A DNA stretch of 64,000 nucleotides from Asticcacaulis aquaticus (GCF_028550415.1 NZ_JAQQKX010000011.1:1-64000); one strand, 5' to 3'. Shown: positions 53,830 to 62,760, numbered from the stretch's first letter. Made by a program: numbers and translations. The notes: generated by a model from the sequence alone, not told the origin.

Positions 53830-53875
53830 GAGCGCATCCCGAAAAGTGCAAGGCGGTTTTCGGATCAGATGCGCG
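53830..53875. repeat. dispersed GAGCGCAT...ATGCGCG repeat, copy 2
   Basis: Begins GAGCGCATCCCGAAAAGTG and ends CGGATCAGATGCGCG. It matches the outer halves of 17880-17946 but is shorter in the centre. It lies just after the luxI gene. Confidence 0.7.
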
Positions 53876-53906
53876 TTAAAAAAAATTGGCGTGCCGGTTC
53901 GATCGA

Positions 53907-54518
53907 TTAGATCGGAGTGTGCGCCATAACTTTGGACAGGCCGCTGGTGGCGGCGGCGCGAGTGATTTGTTCGACGCAGACCTGGATCGAGGCGGCCTGT
54001 ATTTTGGAGTGAGCGCCGATGGCGTGGGGCGCGCCCAGCCGGTCGAGTGCGATACCGGAGCGTTCGAACACCGACCTCAGGATGAGGGTCGGCATCAGGC
54101 CGATAATATGGGTGGCGTCCAGTTCGAGACCGGCTTCGACATAGGCGAGGGCGAGGCTCTGACAGATATGCCGACGCTGTTCCGGCGGCAGGCGGCTGTC
54201 GATGCAGAAGCGCGTACCTTCCCAGACGTCGGCCTGCGACAGGATGGCGTGATCGTCGACCAGATGCGGAAAGTGATCCTTCAGCATGCAGCCCATGACC
54301 ACCGGCGTCAGGCGGCTGGCGCCGAGTGCGGTGCGACCGTCCTCGCTATAGACGAGGTATTGCGCCGCCAGGGTGTCGTATTCGTCGAACTCCATGCCGT
54401 CATGCGCCTTGACGTCGTAATCCTGCCGGTCGATGAACTCGCGGTGGCGCAATCGGAATTGATCGAAATAGAGTTCGGCATTTTGCGAAATGTTTTTATA
54501 ACTCAAAAGCTTGATCAT
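53907..54518 (-). CDS. acyl-homoserine-lactone synthase (LuxI family)
   Basis: This 203-residue autoinducer synthase would make an acyl-homoserine lactone from SAM and an acyl carrier. The conserved residues fall at family positions: Arg24, Phe28, Glu43, Asp45, Asp48, Arg69, Glu100 and Arg103. The usual Trp34 is Tyr here. GGGAGG lies 5 nt before the start. It follows the luxR gene on the same strand with 205 bp between, where a palindromic site is found. The acyl chain cannot be predicted. Confidence 0.9.
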   Translation of the reverse strand: MIKLLSYKNISQNAELYFDQFRLRHREFIDRQDYDVKAHDGMEFDEYDTLAAQYLVYSEDGRTALGASRLTPVVMGCMLKDHFPHLVDDHAILSQADVWEGTRFCIDSRLPPEQRRHICQSLALAYVEAGLELDATHIIGLMPTLILRSVFERSGIALDRLGAPHAIGAHSKIQAASIQVCVEQITRAAATSGLSKVMAHTPI

Positions 54519-54575
54519 ATCAGCCTCCCGGTGTGGTGGTCTGGATATGGTGCCGTTGAGAGGGCGGAAAAAATA

Positions 54576-54591
54576 CCACGCGAACGCGTGG
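54576..54591. promoter_or_regulatory. palindrome CCACGCGAACGCGTGG, candidate lux box
   Basis: A perfect 7-bp dyad around AA, 58 bp before the luxI start, at a position typical for a LuxR-binding site. It could instead be a weak terminator stem for luxR; no T run follows it on the minus strand. Confidence 0.5.
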
Positions 54592-54723
54592 GGTTTGCGC
54601 CGGAAGGCGATGAATTTTATCCTGATTTACCCGTCAGGCGCGCGGACGCACACGCAGGCGTGGAAATGCGGTGATGGGGGTGATGCGGAGGCGAGTCGCG
54701 TTCAGGGGTTGATCGGGGTCTGA

Positions 54724-55470
54724 TCAGAGCTCGATGAAGCCGTTCGAGATGCCTTTGATGGCGGCGACGACGCGGTTATTGACGCCCAGCTTTCCGTAGA
54801 TATTGCGGATGTGGTAGTCGACCGTATTCGAACTGATGCCGAGGATGCAGCCGATATCGTCGTCGGTCTTGCCGTGGGCGACCCAGGTCAGGATTTCGCG
54901 TTCGCGCGACGACAGGACGGCCATTTCGGGCGTCAGGCCGTGCGACTTGGCGACGATGCGCTTATAGACCGTATAGAACTGATTGCAGTAGGCGCTGACC
55001 AGATCCAGCTTGGCATAGGGCTTGATCTGTTTCGCCGAGGTCGCCAGACCGACCCCGGCGATCTGAAGGCGCGGTCCGTTGAAGGGTATGCCGATACCGT
55101 TGTTGAGCCCGGCCTCTTCGCCCATGCGCAGGAAGCGGATCTGCTTGTCGCTGAGGCGCAGCTTGCGTTCCAGATCCGACCAGCGGAAGGGGCCGTAATG
55201 GCTGACGGCGCAACGAAACACCGGATCGATCTTCACGAAGTTCTTTTCGGCGTAATATTTCTGCCAGTCGGTAGGATAGTTGCTGATCAGGCCGAAGCCC
55301 ATCTCGCTGGCGGGGACGTCCTGATCGCGGCCGATGGAAAAATTGACTCGGTCATAGCCAAGCGCCCCCATCGCCTCGCGAAAAACCTCGTACAGTTTTT
55401 CGCGCGACGTGATTTCGGAGGTGTCGTGGATAAAATCCTCGAACATATAGCCGGATGCCGCAAACAGCAT
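54724..55470 (-). CDS. LuxR-family quorum-sensing regulator
   Basis: This 248-residue LuxR regulator has an N-terminal autoinducer-binding domain (about 20-165) with the canonical YPTDWQKYYAEKNF..IDPV segment (Trp, Tyr and Asp ligand-binding residues) and a C-terminal LuxR-type HTH (LSSREREILTWVAHGKTDDDIGCILGISSNTVDYHIRNIYGKLG). The ATG at 55470 with GAGG 5 nt upstream is chosen over in-frame starts upstream. It presumably binds the signal made by the adjacent LuxI and controls luxI and other targets. Confidence 0.9.
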   Translation of the reverse strand: MLFAASGYMFEDFIHDTSEITSREKLYEVFREAMGALGYDRVNFSIGRDQDVPASEMGFGLISNYPTDWQKYYAEKNFVKIDPVFRCAVSHYGPFRWSDLERKLRLSDKQIRFLRMGEEAGLNNGIGIPFNGPRLQIAGVGLATSAKQIKPYAKLDLVSAYCNQFYTVYKRIVAKSHGLTPEMAVLSSREREILTWVAHGKTDDDIGCILGISSNTVDYHIRNIYGKLGVNNRVVAAIKGISNGFIEL

Positions 55471-55848
55471 GCACGCCTCATTGCACTCGCTACTCGTCTC
55501 ATGAGCGTAAAATAACAGGACACAGGCGAGCAAGCCGAAAACGTCGCCCCGAGGGCGTTTTTCATCAAAACGCTCAACTTTTCGACGTATTTTTGACGAG
55601 TGCGGCGAAAATAATACATAACGCCGGTTTATTTTTCGCCCCCGTCACTTTTGAGGAAAGGCTTTTACTCCGGCCCCGGGGATGACAAAATCAGCTGCTT
55701 TGCTGCCTGTGATTCGCAGGCGAGGGCGCATCGCCCGCCATGGTCCGGCTTTTGACACTTGAGTTGAGCCCGGCATTCGTGGGATAGGCGTTTTCCGGCA
55801 TGTTGCCCAGGGCGGTGCCGGGAATGATTTGGAGTGAGGACGAGGGCC
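55471..55848. other. divergent promoter region between luxR and the SPOR-domain gene
   Basis: About 380 bp with no supported gene. It should hold the luxR promoter (minus strand) and the SPOR operon promoter (plus strand). A short GC stem (CGCCCCGAGGGCG near 55545) followed by TTTTT is a possible weak terminator; no other clear signal is visible. Confidence 0.5.
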
Positions 55849-56625
55849 ATGGTGGAAGATAACGAGCGCGGTACCTATTCGCCGCCGACGGAGGATCATC
55901 TGAGTTACGAGACGCGCCGTCCGGCCCCGTCGCGCGACCAGACGCCGATCACCCTCATCGCCTCGGGCATCGTGCTGGTCGTGCTGTTGCTGGCGGTGGT
56001 CCTGTTCTATAATTCGGGCCTGAATTCGCGCAAGGTCGGCGATGTCGGTGAGCCGCTGGCCGGTTATAAGGATGGCGCTATCGAGGAGGCGAAGCCGCTG
56101 AGTGAGGACGACCTGATCGATTCGGCGGCCGACACCTCGGCCACCGCGCCGAAATTCGCCAACGACACCGAAGCGCCGCAACTGCGTGACGCCTCCAGCG
56201 CCGTCGCGCCGGTCAAGCCCGCCGATGCCGCCGAAAACATCCTGCCCCCGGCCAGCAAGACGGCACCGCCGGTCTTCAAGGCGGAAGACAAGCCCGCGCC
56301 GGTGAGCGATGCAAAGCCTGCCGCCCCGCCGGTCAAGCCCGTTGAAACGCCCAAGCCCGTTGAAAAGCCTGTGGCCGTGTCCGGCGGCAGCGCTTCGGTG
56401 CAGATCGGCGCCTTCTCGTCGCAGGCCATCGCCGACCGCGAATACGCGCAGGCGGCGTCGACCTACGGCATGTTCGTCGGCGGCACGTCCAAGACCGTTC
56501 AGAAGGTCGAAGTCAACGGATCGACTTTTTACAGGACGTCTTTTAGCGGTTTTGCCTCGAAGGAAAAGGCGAAGCAGTTTTGCGACGCGCTGAAAGCGGC
56601 GGGCAAGAGCTGCTTCGTCAAATAA
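55849..56625 (+). CDS. SPOR-domain membrane protein
   Basis: This 258-residue protein (ATG at 55849 with GAGGG 2 nt upstream) has a cytoplasmic N-terminus, one transmembrane helix (about 27-50, ITLIASGIVLVVLLLAVVLFY), a Pro/Ala/Lys-rich periplasmic linker and a C-terminal SPOR domain (about 180-258, SVQIGAFSSQAIADREYAQ). SPOR domains bind denuded septal peptidoglycan, pointing to a role in cell division. It is first in a run with nagZ and scpAB (18-nt gap to nagZ). Confidence 0.9.
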   Translation: MVEDNERGTYSPPTEDHLSYETRRPAPSRDQTPITLIASGIVLVVLLLAVVLFYNSGLNSRKVGDVGEPLAGYKDGAIEEAKPLSEDDLIDSAADTSATAPKFANDTEAPQLRDASSAVAPVKPADAAENILPPASKTAPPVFKAEDKPAPVSDAKPAAPPVKPVETPKPVEKPVAVSGGSASVQIGAFSSQAIADREYAQAASTYGMFVGGTSKTVQKVEVNGSTFYRTSFSGFASKEKAKQFCDALKAAGKSCFVK

Positions 56626-56643
56626 GACAGGATCTGTAACGAC

Positions 56644-57735
56644 GTGCTTAAGACGACATTCAAGGGTAAGATCACTGCGGCCATCTTCGGTTGCGAAGGG
56701 CTGGAACTGAGCAAGGCGGAGATCGCCTTCTTCGCCGCGAAAAAGCCGCTGGGCTTCATCCTGTTCAAGCGCAATATCGACACGCCGGAACAGGTCAAGG
56801 CGCTGGTCGCCGCGCTCAGGGCCGCCGCCGGTCACCCGCACGTGCTCATTCTTATCGATCAGGAAGGCGGCCGCGTTCAGCGCCTGAAACCCCCACACTG
56901 GCCGACCTATCCGCCCGCCGCGACCTTCGGCGACGTCACCGAATCGGTGTTCGAACATCGTGAGCTGGTCCGGCTGGGGGCGCGTCTGATGGCGCACGAT
57001 CTGGCGGCGCTGGGGATCAATGTCGACTGCGTGCCGGTGCTCGACGTGCCGCAGCCCAATGCCCACGACATCATCGGCGACCGCGCCTATGGCGACACGG
57101 CGGAAACCGTGGCCACCATGGGCCGCGCCGCCTGCGAAGGCCTACTGGCCGGGGGCGTCCTGCCGGTGATCAAGCATATTCCGGGTCATGGCCGAGCGCT
57201 TGCCGATTCGCACCACGACCTGCCGGTGGTGAAGGCGAAGCGTGAGGAACTGGACACAACCGACTTCTATCCGTTCGCCGTCAATGCCGACATGCCTTTG
57301 GCCATGACCGCGCACGTGGTGTATGCGGCCATCGACCGTCGTAACCCGGCGACGACCTCGAAAAAGGTCATCAAGGTCATCCGCCAGGATATCGGTTTCG
57401 ACGGGCTGCTGATGTGCGACGACCTGTCGATGGGGGCGCTGAAAGGCACCTTCGCCCACCGCACCAAGTCGTCCCTGCGCGCCGGATGCGACGTGGTCCT
57501 GCACTGCAACGGCAATATGGACGAGATGCAGCAGGTCGCCGCCGCGACGCCGGTCCTCAAGGGCAAGGCGCTGGAGCGGGCGATGTCTGCCGTGGCGCGC
57601 CTGAAGCACGTCGTCGAGCCGCTCGACGTCAATGCCGCGCGCACCCGCCTGAGCGTCGCCCTGCGCCGCAAGGTCGCCACCGTGCGCGAAGACTACGAAG
57701 GCTATGCCGACCCGACCGTCTATCAGGTCGGTTAA
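56644..57735 (+). CDS. nagZ: NagZ, beta-N-acetylhexosaminidase
   Basis: This 363-residue glycoside hydrolase family 3 enzyme removes GlcNAc from anhydro-muropeptides in peptidoglycan recycling. The family hallmarks LIDQEGGRVQRLK, KHIPGHGRALADSHHDLP and DGLLMCDDLSMGAL (with the nucleophile Asp) are present. The start codon is GTG. It is cytoplasmic, without a signal. It lies between the SPOR gene and scpA in a tightly spaced run (2 nt to scpA). Confidence 0.94.
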   Translation: MLKTTFKGKITAAIFGCEGLELSKAEIAFFAAKKPLGFILFKRNIDTPEQVKALVAALRAAAGHPHVLILIDQEGGRVQRLKPPHWPTYPPAATFGDVTESVFEHRELVRLGARLMAHDLAALGINVDCVPVLDVPQPNAHDIIGDRAYGDTAETVATMGRAACEGLLAGGVLPVIKHIPGHGRALADSHHDLPVVKAKREELDTTDFYPFAVNADMPLAMTAHVVYAAIDRRNPATTSKKVIKVIRQDIGFDGLLMCDDLSMGALKGTFAHRTKSSLRAGCDVVLHCNGNMDEMQQVAAATPVLKGKALERAMSAVARLKHVVEPLDVNAARTRLSVALRRKVATVREDYEGYADPTVYQVG

Positions 57736-57737
57736 GT

Positions 57738-58592
57738 ATGGCCACACGCGGGGACAATGTCCGGCTGGAGAACGAGGTGCACCAACACCGCCTCGACTTC
57801 TCCGCCGACGCCGTCCCCGACAGCGACATCGAGGCCGACGACGCGCTGGTCCTCGATCTTGACGGTTATGAAGGCCCCCTGCACGTGCTGCTCGTTCTGG
57901 CGCGGCAGCAGAAGGTCGACCTGCTCAAAATCTCGATCACCCGACTGGCCGAACAGTATCTCGGCTTCATCCAGCAGGCGCGCAAACTGCGCTTTTCGCT
58001 GGCGGCGGATTACCTCGTCATGGCCTCGTGGCTGGCCTATCTGAAATCGCGCCTCCTGCTGCCGGTGCCCGAACGCAAGGCGACCGACGAACCGGAACCC
58101 GAAGAACTGGCCGCGGCGCTCGCCTTTCGCCTGAAAAAGCTCGAAGCTATCCGCAAGGCGGTCGAGGCGATCACCTCACGCCCGCAATTGAAGCGCGATG
58201 TCTTTGCGCGCGGCGATCCGGAGGCGCGCGTCATCCTGCCGTCGTCGCGGCTGGATGTGTCGCTGTTCGACCTGATGGGGGCCTATGTTACGCAGCGCCA
58301 GCGCGAAATCGCCCGCCATTACGACCCGTCGATGCGCGTCGAGGCCTATCCGCTGGAAGACGCCCGCGACCACCTGCGCGATGTCCTGCCGGAACTGAAA
58401 GAGTGGACGCCACTGGATGAGATCGCCCCTCAGCCGATCGGCGAGGGCGGTCCGAAGCGCGCCTCCTACGTCGCCTCGACCCTGTCGGCCAGTCTGGAAC
58501 TGACCAAGGAGGGCCTGATGCAGGTCCAGCAGCTAGGGACGTTCGAGACGCTCTATATGCGGCAACGCCCGCCGCTGGTGGAGGGACGATGA
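57738..58592 (+). CDS. scpA: ScpA, segregation and condensation protein A
   Basis: This kleisin subunit of the SMC-ScpA-ScpB complex (284 aa) has the N-terminal motif LDGYEGPLHVLLVLARQQKVDLLKISI, LAADYLVMASWLAYLKSRLLLP and a C-terminal winged helix (ELTKEGLMQVQQLGTFETLYM). The ATG at 57738 begins 2 nt after the nagZ stop. An in-frame ORF extends further back but overlaps nagZ. It organises and segregates the chromosome. Confidence 0.93.
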   Translation: MATRGDNVRLENEVHQHRLDFSADAVPDSDIEADDALVLDLDGYEGPLHVLLVLARQQKVDLLKISITRLAEQYLGFIQQARKLRFSLAADYLVMASWLAYLKSRLLLPVPERKATDEPEPEELAAALAFRLKKLEAIRKAVEAITSRPQLKRDVFARGDPEARVILPSSRLDVSLFDLMGAYVTQRQREIARHYDPSMRVEAYPLEDARDHLRDVLPELKEWTPLDEIAPQPIGEGGPKRASYVASTLSASLELTKEGLMQVQQLGTFETLYMRQRPPLVEGR

Positions 58593-58602
58593 TGACCATT
58601 CT

Positions 58603-58737
58603 GACATCCCTCCCCGTTTACGGGGAGGGGGGACCCCGAAGGGGTGGGTGGGGGGAGCCACACGAAGAATGCCCCCTCCGTCAGCGCTTTCGCGCTGCCA
58701 CCTCCCCCGTATCGCTTCGCTCACAGGGGAGGATGTA
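58603..58737. repeat. GC-rich palindromic repeat between scpA and scpB
   Basis: A ~135-bp inverted-repeat element with ends ACATCCCTCCCC and GGGGAGGATGT. The left half (ACGGGGAGGGGGGACC, GTGGGTGGGG) closely matches the repeats at 4086-4237 and 61374-61436. Its right end, GGGGAGGATGTAG, provides the Shine-Dalgarno sequence of scpB. Confidence 0.75.
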
Positions 58738-58738
58738 G

Positions 58739-59392
58739 ATGGCTATCGACACCGAACGCGCCCTCGAAGCGCTGCTGTTCGCCGCCGCCGGGCCCATGTC
58801 CGCCGCCGATCTGGCGCGGCGTCTGCCCGAAGGCGCCGATGTCGGCAAGGCTTTGGCGGCGCTTAAAGGCCGCTATGCCGATCGTGGCGTGACGCTGGAG
58901 GTCATCGCCGACAAGTGGCAGTTCCGCACGGCCGTCGACCTCGGCTACCTGATGGTCGAGGAGCGCGAAGAACCGCGCAAGCTGTCGAAGGCCGCCCTGG
59001 AAACGCTCGCTATCATCGCCTACCATCAGCCGGTCACCCGCGCCGAGATCGAGACGATCCGTGGTGTCGGCCTGTCGCGCGGGACGCTGGATGTGCTGCA
59101 TGAGATGAACCTGATCCGGCTGCGTGGACGGCGGCGCACGCCGGGCCGCCCGGTGACCTATGGCACGACGGAACACTTTCTGGAGACCTTCTCTTTGCCC
59201 AGCCTGCACGACCTGCCGGGCGCGGCGGATATGCGCGCGGCGGGGCTGCTCGACCTCAATGTCCCCGCCGATTTCGTCATCCCCGACCCGGCGGGGTCCC
59301 GCCCCGCCGAAGACCCGATCGAGGCGGACGAGATGGAGCAGGTCGAATTCGCTCAGGACTTCTTCGAGAGCGCCGAAAACGGCGACCGATAA
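58739..59392 (+). CDS. scpB: ScpB, segregation and condensation protein B
   Basis: This 217-residue ScpB with two winged-helix domains carries RALEALLFAAAGPMSAADLARRL, LSKAALETLAIIAYHQPVTRAEIETIRGV and RRRTPGRPVTYGTTEHFLETF. It partners ScpA and SMC. The ATG lies 6 nt after GGAGG, which belongs to the palindromic repeat; translation of scpB may therefore depend on how that repeat folds. Confidence 0.93.
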   Translation: MAIDTERALEALLFAAAGPMSAADLARRLPEGADVGKALAALKGRYADRGVTLEVIADKWQFRTAVDLGYLMVEEREEPRKLSKAALETLAIIAYHQPVTRAEIETIRGVGLSRGTLDVLHEMNLIRLRGRRRTPGRPVTYGTTEHFLETFSLPSLHDLPGAADMRAAGLLDLNVPADFVIPDPAGSRPAEDPIEADEMEQVEFAQDFFESAENGDR

Positions 59393-59478
59393 GCTTTTGC
59401 AACAGGGCTTATTTTCGCTTTGATGTCGTCATACAATCCGCCTATAATACAGAGGACGCCACGGCTTTCGGAGGGGAT

Positions 59479-59625
59479 ATGGGAAGCGTAAGTCTATGGC
59501 ATTGGTTGATTGTATTGGTTGTACCGCTCTTCTTTATGGCAATTATCTTCGTGCCGGTGTATCTCGCTATCAAATTGGCGAACCGCAGATCTAAGATTGT
59601 GCAGAAGAGCAAAGCAGGAGAGTAG
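59479..59625 (+). CDS. 48-residue TatA-like small membrane protein
   Basis: An ORF with an excellent Shine-Dalgarno sequence (GGAGGGG before ATG at 59479) encodes [19 protein letters not shown], one long hydrophobic helix to about residue 30, then a basic tail ([17 protein letters not shown]). The start is strikingly like that of TatA next door ([19 protein letters not shown]). TatA's glycine-rich hinge and long amphipathic helix are missing. Its stop is 2 nt before the tatA ATG, and the tatA ribosome site lies inside its last codons, so they are coupled. The stretch is more A/T-rich than its surroundings. Function unknown; a Tat accessory is an inference. Confidence 0.75.
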   Translation: MGSVSLWHWLIVLVVPLFFMAIIFVPVYLAIKLANRRSKIVQKSKAGE

Positions 59626-59627
59626 TA

Positions 59628-59825
59628 ATGGGTGGTATGAGCATCTGGCATTGGGCCATCGTCGCGGTCGTCGCGCTGCTGCTGTTCGGCGGCCGTGGCA
59701 AGTTGTCGGGCATCATGGGCGACGCGGCCAAGGGCATCAAGGCGTTCAAGGAAGGCCTCAAGGACGAAGACGCGCCCAAGAAGGACGAGTCGGCCAAGAC
59801 CGTCACCGACAAGGACGGCAACTAA
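59628..59825 (+). CDS. tatA: TatA, twin-arginine translocase subunit A
   Basis: TatA (65 aa) has a short N-terminal transmembrane helix ([16 protein letters not shown]), the GRGK hinge and an amphipathic helix ([19 protein letters not shown]) with an acidic tail. It forms the protein-conducting pore for folded Tat substrates. It is the first of tatABC, 52 nt before tatB. Confidence 0.95.
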   Translation: MGGMSIWHWAIVAVVALLLFGGRGKLSGIMGDAAKGIKAFKEGLKDEDAPKKDESAKTVTDKDGN

Positions 59826-59877
59826 GCGCCTTTCGCACCTCGGTGTGCTGTATAAATACTAAGACAAAGGCTGACTG

Positions 59878-60399
59878 ATGCTGCCCGGTATTGGGGGCTC
59901 CGAGCTCATATTGATCGCGGTCGTGGCTCTGATCGTGGTCGGGCCCAAAGATTTGCCGAAACTTCTGCGCCAACTGGGCAAGTTCGTCGCGAAGATGCGG
60001 TCGATGGCCGACGAATTCCGCACGTCCTTCGACGATATGGCGCGGCAATCGGAACTGGACGACCTGCGCAAGGAGGTCGAGGCCCTGCGCTCCGGGCAGA
60101 TATCCTCGCCGGTCATCGACGATATCCGCGAGGATATGCGCCGCATCGAAGGCGAAATCGACGAAACGCTTCAGCCCAAGGGCCACTATTACAGCGGTTC
60201 GGACGACGTGCCGTCGCCGGACAGCAACGATTTCAGCGATGACTATGGCCAGCCTTCGGTGACCGATGCGCCGGTCGCGGAAACGCCCGCGCCGGTCAAA
60301 AAGCCGAGAAAACCCAGAGCCAAAGCTGTCGAGGCCGCACCGGTCGTAGAGGACGCGGTCAAGCCGAAACGCACCCGTGCCAAGAAGGTGGCGTCATGA
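59878..60399 (+). CDS. tatB: TatB, twin-arginine translocase subunit B
   Basis: TatB (173 aa) has an N-terminal helix (GIGGSELILIAVVALIVVGP), a long amphipathic helix (KDLPKLLRQLGKFVAKMRSMADEFRTSFDDM) and a disordered Pro/Lys/Ala-rich tail. It forms the Tat substrate receptor with TatC. AAAGG precedes its ATG by 7 nt, and it overlaps tatC by 4 nt. Confidence 0.94.
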   Translation: MLPGIGGSELILIAVVALIVVGPKDLPKLLRQLGKFVAKMRSMADEFRTSFDDMARQSELDDLRKEVEALRSGQISSPVIDDIREDMRRIEGEIDETLQPKGHYYSGSDDVPSPDSNDFSDDYGQPSVTDAPVAETPAPVKKPRKPRAKAVEAAPVVEDAVKPKRTRAKKVAS

Positions 60400-61280
60400 A
60401 CGACATCGTGACCCGCGACGACGCCGACGAGCACGATATCGAATCGTCGCGCGCTCCCCTGATGGACCACCTGATCGAGTTGCGCTCGCGCCTGATCTGG
60501 ATGGTGGCGGCCTTCGCTGTCGCCTTCATTGCCTGTTTCACTCAGGCCGAACGGATTACGATCTTCCTGCTGCACCCCTTTGTGGTTGCCAACGAGATGT
60601 TCGCCGTCACCGGGGCCAATAATGGCCACGCGCACGGCCCGTTCGACATGATTCTGGTGCTGCTCGGCTTCAAGGAAGTGGTCGCGACGACGCCCGCTCA
60701 GGTCATTTCGACCGGCGCGCTCGAAGTCCTGTTCACCAAGATGAAGATCGCTGGGTTCGGTGCGATCATCGTCTCGTTCCCGATCATCGCCTGGCATATC
60801 TATCGCTTCGTCGCGCCGGGTCTGTACAAGCGCGAACGCATGGCCTTCCTGCCGTTCCTCATCGCGGCGCCGATCCTGTTCGTGCTGGGGGCGCTGCTGG
60901 TCTATTACATCATGCTGCCGATGGTGCTGTGGTTCTCGCTCGATCAGCAGATCTTCGGCGCCGGTCAGGTCTCGGTGCAGCTTCTGCCCAAGATTTCGGA
61001 ATATCTGTCTCTGGTGACGACCCTGATGCTGGCGTTTGGCCTGTGCTTTCAGTTGCCGATCGTTCTGACCCTTCTGGGCCTGACGGGGATGGTGTCGGCC
61101 AAGATGCTGTCGCAGGGGCGGCGCTACGCCATCCTCGGTATCGTGGTCGTGGCCGCCGTGGTAACGCCGCCGGACCCGATTTCGCAGCTGATGCTGGCGA
61201 TCCCGATCGCCATTCTGTACGAGATTTCGATTGTCTGCGTCCGCGTCATCGAATGGCGTCGGAAAGAACCGGCGGCTTAG
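60396..61280 (+). CDS. tatC: TatC, twin-arginine translocase subunit C
   Basis: TatC (294 aa) is a six-helix membrane protein that recognises twin-arginine signals. Family motifs APLMDHLIELRSRL near the start, GFGAIIVSFPIIAWHIYRFVAPGLYKRER and FQLPIVLTLLGLTG are present, and the C-terminal helix pair contains VVTPPDPISQLMLAIPI. It ends the tat operon; a hairpin terminator lies 66 nt later. Confidence 0.95.
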   Translation: MNDIVTRDDADEHDIESSRAPLMDHLIELRSRLIWMVAAFAVAFIACFTQAERITIFLLHPFVVANEMFAVTGANNGHAHGPFDMILVLLGFKEVVATTPAQVISTGALEVLFTKMKIAGFGAIIVSFPIIAWHIYRFVAPGLYKRERMAFLPFLIAAPILFVLGALLVYYIMLPMVLWFSLDQQIFGAGQVSVQLLPKISEYLSLVTTLMLAFGLCFQLPIVLTLLGLTGMVSAKMLSQGRRYAILGIVVVAAVVTPPDPISQLMLAIPIAILYEISIVCVRVIEWRRKEPAA

Positions 61281-61311
61281 GTCGCGGCGCTGACGCATTC
61301 CCCCTTCCGTC

Positions 61312-61373
61312 TTTCTCGTCAATGAAGCATTGACGAGAAATCCAGCTTCCCCGTAAACGGGGAAGGATTTTTT
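61312..61373 (+). terminator. two hairpins after tatC, the second a rho-independent terminator
   Basis: The first stem is TTTCTCGTCAATG/CATTGACGAGAAA (61312-61340), a perfect 13-bp stem with a 3-nt loop. The second is CTTCCCCG/CGGGGAAG (61346-61365), followed by GATTTTTT, a standard terminator for the tat operon. Confidence 0.8.
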
Positions 61374-61436
61374 ACATCCCTCCCTGCACAGCGGGGAGGG
61401 GGGACCGCGAAGCGGTGGGTGGGGCAAGCCACCTGT
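61374..61436. repeat. GC-rich palindromic repeat upstream of serS
   Basis: CATCCCTCCCTGCACAGCGG, then GGAGGGGGGACC and GCGGTGGGTGGGG, nearly identical to the left half of the element at 58603-58737. A single half element, not the full inverted pair. Confidence 0.7.
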
Positions 61437-61457
61437 TGAGACCTAAGGACCAACGCC

Positions 61458-62756
61458 ATGCACGATATCAAAGCCCTGCGTGAAACCCCGGACATATATC
61501 TCAAGGGCTGGACGTCGCGAGGCCGCGAAACGGCTCAGGCCGATGTCGATCAGCTTCTGGCGCTGGACAAGGACCTCCGCGCCGCCAAGACGGCGTTCGA
61601 AACCAATCAGGCGCAACTGAAAAAACTGTCCGGCGAAATCGGCAAGGCCAAGGCGCAAAAGGACGAGGCGCGCGCTGCGGAACTGATGACCGAGGTCGAG
61701 GGCCTGAAAGGCGCGATTGCCGAGGCTCAGGAGCAGGAGCGCGTGAAGGACGCGGAACTGCGCGACCTGCTGGCTTCACTGCCGAATATTCCGTTCGAGG
61801 ACGTGCCGCAGGGCGAGGACGAGGCGGGCAATGTCGAAATCCGCACACATGGTGCGCCGAATATTCTGAGCTTCCCGGCCAAGGATCACGCCGATCTCGG
61901 CGAGGCTCTGAAAGGGCCGCTGGGCGGTTTGATGGACTTCGAAGCGGCGGCGAAGATGTCCGGTTCGCGCTTCGTGGTGCTCAAGGGGCAACTGGCGCGG
62001 CTGGAACGTGCCATCGGTCAGTGGATGCTCGACACCCAGACGACCGAGCACGGCTATTTGGAAGTCAATCCGCCGGTGCTGGTCAAGGACCACGCGCTGT
62101 TCGGCACCGGGCAACTGCCGAAGTTTGAAGAGGATTTGTTCAAGACCACGGTCGAGCATTACCTCATCCCCACCGCTGAAGTGTCGCTGACCAATCTTGT
62201 CCGCGAGGCGATTACCGCCGAGGAAGAACTGCCGCTGCGCCTGACGGCCCTGACCAACTGTTTCCGTGCCGAGGCCGGATCGGCGGGGCGCGATACCAAG
62301 GGCATGATCCGTCAGCATCAGTTTCAGAAGGTCGAACTGGTCTCGATCACCACGCCGGAAGAGTCGGCGGCAGAACATGAGCGCATGACCGAATGCGCTG
62401 AGGCGATCCTCAAGAAGTTAGGTCTGAGCTTCCGCACCATGTTGCTGTGTACGGGTGATATGGGTTTCGGCGCGCGCAAGACCTATGATCTGGAGGTATG
62501 GCTGCCGTCGCAAAATACCTATCGCGAGATTTCCTCCTGCTCGAACTGCGGGGATTTCCAGGCGCGTCGCATGGACGCCCGCACGCGCAAGGCCGGCGAA
62601 AAGGGTACGCGGTTTGTCCATACGCTGAACGGGTCGGGTCTGGCGGTCGGTCGGACTCTGGTGGCGATCATGGAGAACTATCAGGACGAAGGCGGTCGAA
62701 TCGCGATTCCGGACGTGTTGCAGCCGTACATGGGCGGCCTGACGCATATCGGGTAG
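61458..62756 (+). CDS. serS: SerS, seryl-tRNA synthetase
   Basis: This 432-residue class II seryl-tRNA synthetase charges tRNA-Ser and also supplies Ser-tRNA-Sec. The N-terminal coiled-coil arm (about 25-110), and class II motifs including [28 protein letters not shown] (motif 2) and [19 protein letters not shown] (motif 3), are clear. The length is normal. AAGGA lies 8 nt before the start. Confidence 0.95.
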   Translation: MHDIKALRETPDIYLKGWTSRGRETAQADVDQLLALDKDLRAAKTAFETNQAQLKKLSGEIGKAKAQKDEARAAELMTEVEGLKGAIAEAQEQERVKDAELRDLLASLPNIPFEDVPQGEDEAGNVEIRTHGAPNILSFPAKDHADLGEALKGPLGGLMDFEAAAKMSGSRFVVLKGQLARLERAIGQWMLDTQTTEHGYLEVNPPVLVKDHALFGTGQLPKFEEDLFKTTVEHYLIPTAEVSLTNLVREAITAEEELPLRLTALTNCFRAEAGSAGRDTKGMIRQHQFQKVELVSITTPEESAAEHERMTECAEAILKKLGLSFRTMLLCTGDMGFGARKTYDLEVWLPSQNTYREISSCSNCGDFQARRMDARTRKAGEKGTRFVHTLNGSGLAVGRTLVAIMENYQDEGGRIAIPDVLQPYMGGLTHIG

Positions 62757-62760
62757 ATTT

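Noticed and set aside
55645-57066. 473-codon minus-strand ORF opposite the SPOR gene and nagZ
   Set aside because: Covers two well-supported plus-strand genes and has no recognisable domain; product is Arg/Gly-rich as expected of an antisense shadow.
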